Source of the DNA: Eumeta japonica
Taxonomy: Eukaryota; Arthropoda; Insecta; Lepidoptera; Psychidae
Length of the DNA stretch: 64,000 nt
NCBI GenBank assembly: GCA_005406025.1
Contig: BGZK01001605.1
Coordinates: 1 to 64,000, forward strand
Reading direction: 5' to 3'
Part shown: one piece after another, positions 60,160 through 64,000 of the stretch
Position numbering within the stretch: the first letter of the stretch is position 1
Layout: the number at the start of each line of letters is the position of its first letter
Program-made: the position numbers and the translations under genes
The notes under the pieces: model-generated
Seen by the model: only the letters and a program-made list of their open reading frames with translations
Database searches by the model: none
What the model was told of the DNA's origin: nothing

Positions 60160-60682
60160 ATGCTCTTGGCCATTTTTTTGTACATCCAGCTTTTTTAAAT
60201 AGGTAAAAGCTGAATTGTGAGTAACCCCCAACACTTCAGCTATATCGTTAGAACTAATATGCACTTCTTGCTCTACTTTTTCCATCTACTGTATGCGTAA
60301 TAGGTCGCCCAGAATGAGGTTCATCTTTGATATTAAAGTTACCATTACTGAAAATGTATAAACCAGTTTTGTTTTCCTCTTACAGACACTGAATTAAGCC
60401 CCATAAACGTCATGAATTTTTTCACGCCTTGTGTCACATTTTTGCTTTTTTTTGTAATAAAACTTTAAAATGTATCTAAGATCTACGTTATATTTACTCA
60501 TTTTGATGGAGATAAAACTAATAGCAAAATCTCAGGACACCGTTTTTACTTTTTATTTTTTTTTATAAATGTCATCTGTTTAATGCTATCAAAACTAGCC
60601 AGATACAAATAGCACAACCAAAGATATTTTGCTTCAACTTTTTACTCATAAAGTACGAAAAAAAATTTTCTCCAATATAATA
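60160..60682 (-). mobile_element. Truncated mariner-like transposon, family M1 copy 3
   Basis: On the minus strand, after about 180 bases of 5' leader shared with the other two copies (AAAATATCTTTGGTTGTGCT, TTTGTATCTGGCTAGTTTTG), the transposase starts at 60501 with MSKYNVDLRYILKFYYKKK and CDTRREKIHDVYGA. After frameshifts come KMNLILGDLLRIQ-type residues (the PVTDK block in a shifted frame) and VHISSNDIAEVLGVTHNSAF then TYLKKLDV. Homology stops there, so the whole catalytic domain and the right terminal repeat are missing. Inactive remnant. Confidence 0.85.
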
Positions 60683-62039
60683 ATTCTTTTTTTAATATGG
60701 AAAGGCCTTATCTGGCCTGATTTTAGTATACACTACTAGCTTTTGCCCACAATGTCCGCGTGAGCTCAGAATACATTTCTGGTTTCCTCACACCAATTAC
60801 CAACAATGATCACAGATGAGTAAAGATCGACATCGGCCTAGAGTTGGAAACGTGATCAATCGCTCAACATAAAGTCAAAAGAATTGATTTTATGTCCATG
60901 TGGGCTAAACTACGGCAAAAGCTAGTCTTCGATATTAATTTGTGATAGCATAATAACAACTCTATTTTTTGAAATAGCTTTCGATAATTGAAAAGACTTA
61001 TTTACTTACTAACCATAAACCAGATCGATAGCTTTTGTTTATTTTCATCATTACCATTTTTTTTATTATTAAATACTGTAAGGAGAAAATAATAACGTCA
61101 AAGTTTCTTTTGAAACGAGACCATTGATAAAGAAATATAACGCCCAGCCACAACAGAGCGGTAGCGGATAGCTGACGATTTGATTATCCGAATTCCATCC
61201 AATAGGAATTTCTGTCCGTCCGCCGCGGAATAAAGTGCTCTATGTAAATAGCCGCAGCATCTTGCCGGGCCCGATAAAGAGGAGTGTTTGCGTGGTTCGC
61301 GCGCACTCAATGGAATAAAAAATGAGATCATTCTGCTTTCTCGAACGTTTTGCAAACATGCTTTCGACTGTCGAACGCTTCCTTTGATATTCATATTTCA
61401 AAAGGTATATTAGAGGCGCTATTCTCCGCCTATCTCGGCCGGTGGCACGGCGCACGCATACATACCGACGGATATAATTGGATTTCCATCAAAGGAAAGA
61501 ATGCTCTTAGGTTCATGATTTTTTTCTGTTCTCATTTCCTATTTTTCGTTTATCATTTTTTTAAGAAACTCTATGCATTCGCCAGATCGAATCCAAAAAT
61601 GATGCTCAAAATAAATTGTGCTCTTGTAAAACTTGTAAAGTTTGAAAGCTTGTGAAATTAATGGACGACATTAATTTCACAAGCTTTCAAACTTTAAAAT
61701 AAAGTCAATTATTACATTTTTTTACCGAATTTATACAAGTATACATTTGAAAAAGACACGTCTGCATGAGGATTCATAAGCTGTTGGTAGTTCCTATGAC
61801 TATGCCTAAAATAAAAGTCCCTCTTTCTTCCTAATAAATATTACACTGTAGTAATTTTTGTTACAGTGACGATAAAAGTACTTTGTAAAATTTATCTGAT
61901 ATGTCTATTATGTTTGTATGCACTTGGATCGAAGAGGTATCTTTGCATAAATTAAGAGGACATTTATTCGTAAATCGAATCAAATCAAAAATATCTTCAT
62001 TTCGAAGGTAATAGAAAATACATTTGAAATGCGTAATCA
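60683..62039. other. Noncoding stretch with candidate regulatory island and long hairpin
   Basis: 61130-61500 is GC-richer (GTCCGTCCGCCGCGGAATAA, CTTGCCGGGCCCGATAAAG, CTCGGCCGGTGGCACGGCG) with GATA and TTTGCAAA-like words, overlapped by unrecognised frames on both strands. The 61636-61696 hairpin follows. No gene recognised. Confidence 0.35.
61636..61696. repeat. Perfect hairpin, 27-bp arms, 7-base loop
   Basis: The left arm 61636-61662 (TTTGAAAGCTTGTGAAATTA inside) is exactly complementary to the right arm 61670-61696 around the loop GGACGAC. This is the longest perfect spaced inverted repeat I found in the window. Confidence 0.95.
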
Positions 62040-64000
62040 ACAACAGTTTTCAACATTAAAATTACTACTCATTCCTAATGCTGATTCACTATGAGATAAA
62101 TGGGCAAGAAACTCAAGGTTTTTTCCTTTTTACTCATCGTTACAAAATATTGAATAATCAATAATTTAGTACAACCCTTAGTAATAACATGAAGCAACCT
62201 GATAGCCGAGCAGTTTAATCCCATGGGTTTTTTTCATTAAAATGTTCAGATACAGTATAATAGCCTTTGCTATACAACTTTCTTTTAACAAAACGTTTAA
62301 ATTCATAAAATGGCAAATTTTGAATTTCATCTAGGATCGTGTTATAAAAGCACACACAGTGCTCCTTAAACAATTTATTAACTTTGCTTAGACGGGTTTA
62401 ATGAGTAGAAAGATCGTTCTTATATCTAGTGTCAATGTTATGGATGTTGCTCATTTTTTAGAACGATTCTATATGTCTCTTGATATATACCAGGTTCTCG
62501 TGTTTCGTATTGTGATACTAAGTTAGTATATTAATTTCCATAAAATTTTCTCTGAGAGATGTCATTCGTCTCAAATCATAAACAGCACAAATAGCTCAAT
62601 TCTGCAGCACGAAAATTGTGTTAACATCGGCCGCGTGACCCCATAACAAAATTCCATAGGTTATGAGACTATGAAAAAAACTGCAATAAACTAGTCCCGC
62701 GGTGTTTTCTTCTGTAAGTCGTCGAATTCTTTTCACTGCGTATGCTGCAGAACTAAGTGTTTTTGCCAATCTGGTAATATGAGAATTCCAACGCAATTTA
62801 TCATCTAAAGTGAAACCAAGGAATAAGGTCGTGTCCACAATATTCAGTATCTCGTTCTTGACTATTACGTTGCCGTTGACCGGTTTAGCACTAGTCAAGG
62901 AAAATTGAACAAGTTTTGTTTTCTTCTCATTAAAAAGAAGATCATTAATACTTAGCCACTCAACTATTTCAGAGATGGTACAGTTTACTTAGTCAAAAAC
63001 TAGTTGTTGCCCATTAATCTTAAAAAATAAAGAAGTATCATCAGCAAACAGTACAATCCCATGCCTATCTTTAACGAGATGTGATATGTTACTAATGTAA
63101 ACTAGGAATAGAAAAAGTATAAGGACTGAACCCTGCGGTATGCCCATATTGACTGTAGATCCCGACGATCTCTCACGATTAATATCAACTCTTTGAATTC
63201 CACCTCTTAAATAAGACTCTAGAAGTGCAAGTGATCGACCCGTGACACCACAGCGATGTAGTTTCCTGATCAATGTGTCGTGATGAACGCGATCAAAAGC
63301 CTTGGATAAATCACAAAAAACACCGATCGCGTCCTGTAAATCCTCGCAGGCTTCAAAAATCAGCTGAATAAGCTCAACACCGGCTTCAGTTGTTGAGCGA
63401 CCTTTTGGGAATCCAAATTGTTTAACGTTTATTAATGTATTACATTGTTATAAAAATACCGCAATAATTGATTTAAAATAAGCTTTTCAAAAATGTTACT
63501 AAGTGTCAGTAATACTGATATCGGTCTAAAGTTAGAAGGGTCAGATATACTACCGGATTTAAATAATGGAATAACTTTACTTTGCTTCATTAGGTCAGGA
63601 AACACACCATAATCAACGCAATCATTAAAAATCACTACCAAGCATAGTGCAATGCAGTCTATTATTTATTCTATTATTTTTGCGGAAAGGCCATCAGGAG
63701 TTTTTTTTTTTTTCATTTTTATATCTTTGAATACTTAATAACGGCAATGTAGTTTAAATGAGTAAATTCAAAGGTAATGTCACAAGTGTCAACGTTTCGC
63801 TTCAACAGAGATTCAACGAGAATGGGCGATGATATTGTGTAGTTGAAACTGGAATGCCAGCAAAGTATTTTTCAAAAGAAAAATCAATTTCTTTGTCTTT
63901 GTTTAAAATTTTATCACCAATTTCTAATTTAAATTTTGTATGATGGGGTGTGTGTTTTACAGATTCACTATCGGTTGTATTCCAAGTAGTTTTCTTCGTG
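62040..64000 (-). mobile_element. LINE family 1, copy A (Jockey/CR1-like non-LTR retrotransposon, partial)
   Basis: On the minus strand, entering from beyond 64000, it encodes most of a reverse transcriptase. TPDGLSAKII comes near 63690, then VFPDLMKQSKVIPLFKSGS, NFRPISVLLTLSNIFEKLIL, QFGFPKGRSTTEAGVELI, palm motif A CDLSKAFDRVHHDTLI (63285-63315), motif B MGIPQGSVL (63124-63150) and motif C with the catalytic box intact, LFADDTSLFF (63030-63055). Then come LGFTLDDKLRWNSHI, SSAAYAVKRIRRLTEENTAG, YGILLWGHAADVNTIFVLQ and the C-terminus LYSKGYYTVSEHFNEKNPWD followed by a stop near 62220. The 3' UTR runs to about 62040. Lesions seen: a frameshift near 63430, in-frame stops near 62990, 62593 and about 62530, and a stop near 63665. 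It is the least damaged of the three copies but is not translatable as one protein. Confidence 0.9.

Noticed and set aside
1..64000. CRISPR arrays, bacterial operons, rRNA genes, origin or phage modules
   Set aside because: No evenly spaced direct repeats, no ribosome binding sites with adjacent ORFs and no rRNA-like sequence. The composition and transposons are those of an insect nuclear genome.

Overview
The window reads as AT-rich nuclear DNA of an insect, most likely a moth or butterfly (inference). Evidence for this: no bacterial-style gene density and no open frame longer than 136 codons; decayed mariner transposons and non-LTR retrotransposons whose protein signatures are common in lepidopteran genomes; a tRNA-derived SINE; and short interspersed repeats that carry sequences I associate with Lepidoptera (a GCGAAAGT-containing repeat, a GGTTCCGTA repeat and a CAACAGTGGACG tail). 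I find no intact host protein-coding gene. The window is best described as intergenic or long-intron DNA in which nearly every recognisable coding trace is a broken mobile element.

Layout. 1-5 kb: a 3' fragment of LINE family 1 (1365-1610), otherwise unassigned. 5.4-6.05 kb: a truncated mariner (family M1). 6.5 kb: two back-to-back perfect hairpins. 9.0-9.8 kb: an interspersed repeat and a degenerate hexamer array. 13.9-14.9 kb: a second, unrelated mariner (M2). 15-25 kb: no gene, but several GC-richer islands (strongest 19.93-20.11 kb), a 62-bp palindrome and short repeats. 25.3-26.85 kb: a decayed LINE (family 2, minus strand). 27.5-30.6 kb: a repeat cluster in which an M1 mariner with all three catalytic aspartates lost abuts a LINE-1-family copy that has lost its catalytic box. 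32.6-36.5 kb: an internally duplicated repeat, stacked palindromes, hexamer arrays and a long GT-rich tract. 38.16-39.08 kb: a decayed copy of an uncharacterised multicopy arthropod protein family. 42.9-50 kb: LINE tail, inverted repeats, hexamer array, GT tracts. 51.5 kb: a possible TATA promoter. 55.05-55.28 kb: the SINE. 56.6 kb: a third kind of LINE fragment. 60.1-60.7 kb: a third M1 mariner. 62.04 kb to the end: the best-preserved LINE-1-family copy, minus strand, running off the window.

How the parts relate. The LINE-1 family is present three times (1.4, 29.5-30.5, 62-64 kb) and M1 mariner three times (5.4, 28.4-29.46, 60.2-60.7 kb). None looks autonomous. The non-repeat islands, richer in CpG and in TAAT/GATA-like words than their surroundings, are candidates for enhancers of a gene outside the window, but only cross-species alignment could show that. 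I did not find a convincing new biological system. The most unusual structures are the paired hairpins at 6.5 kb, the long palindromes at 17.5, 33.4 and 61.65 kb, and the dispersed degenerate hexamer arrays.
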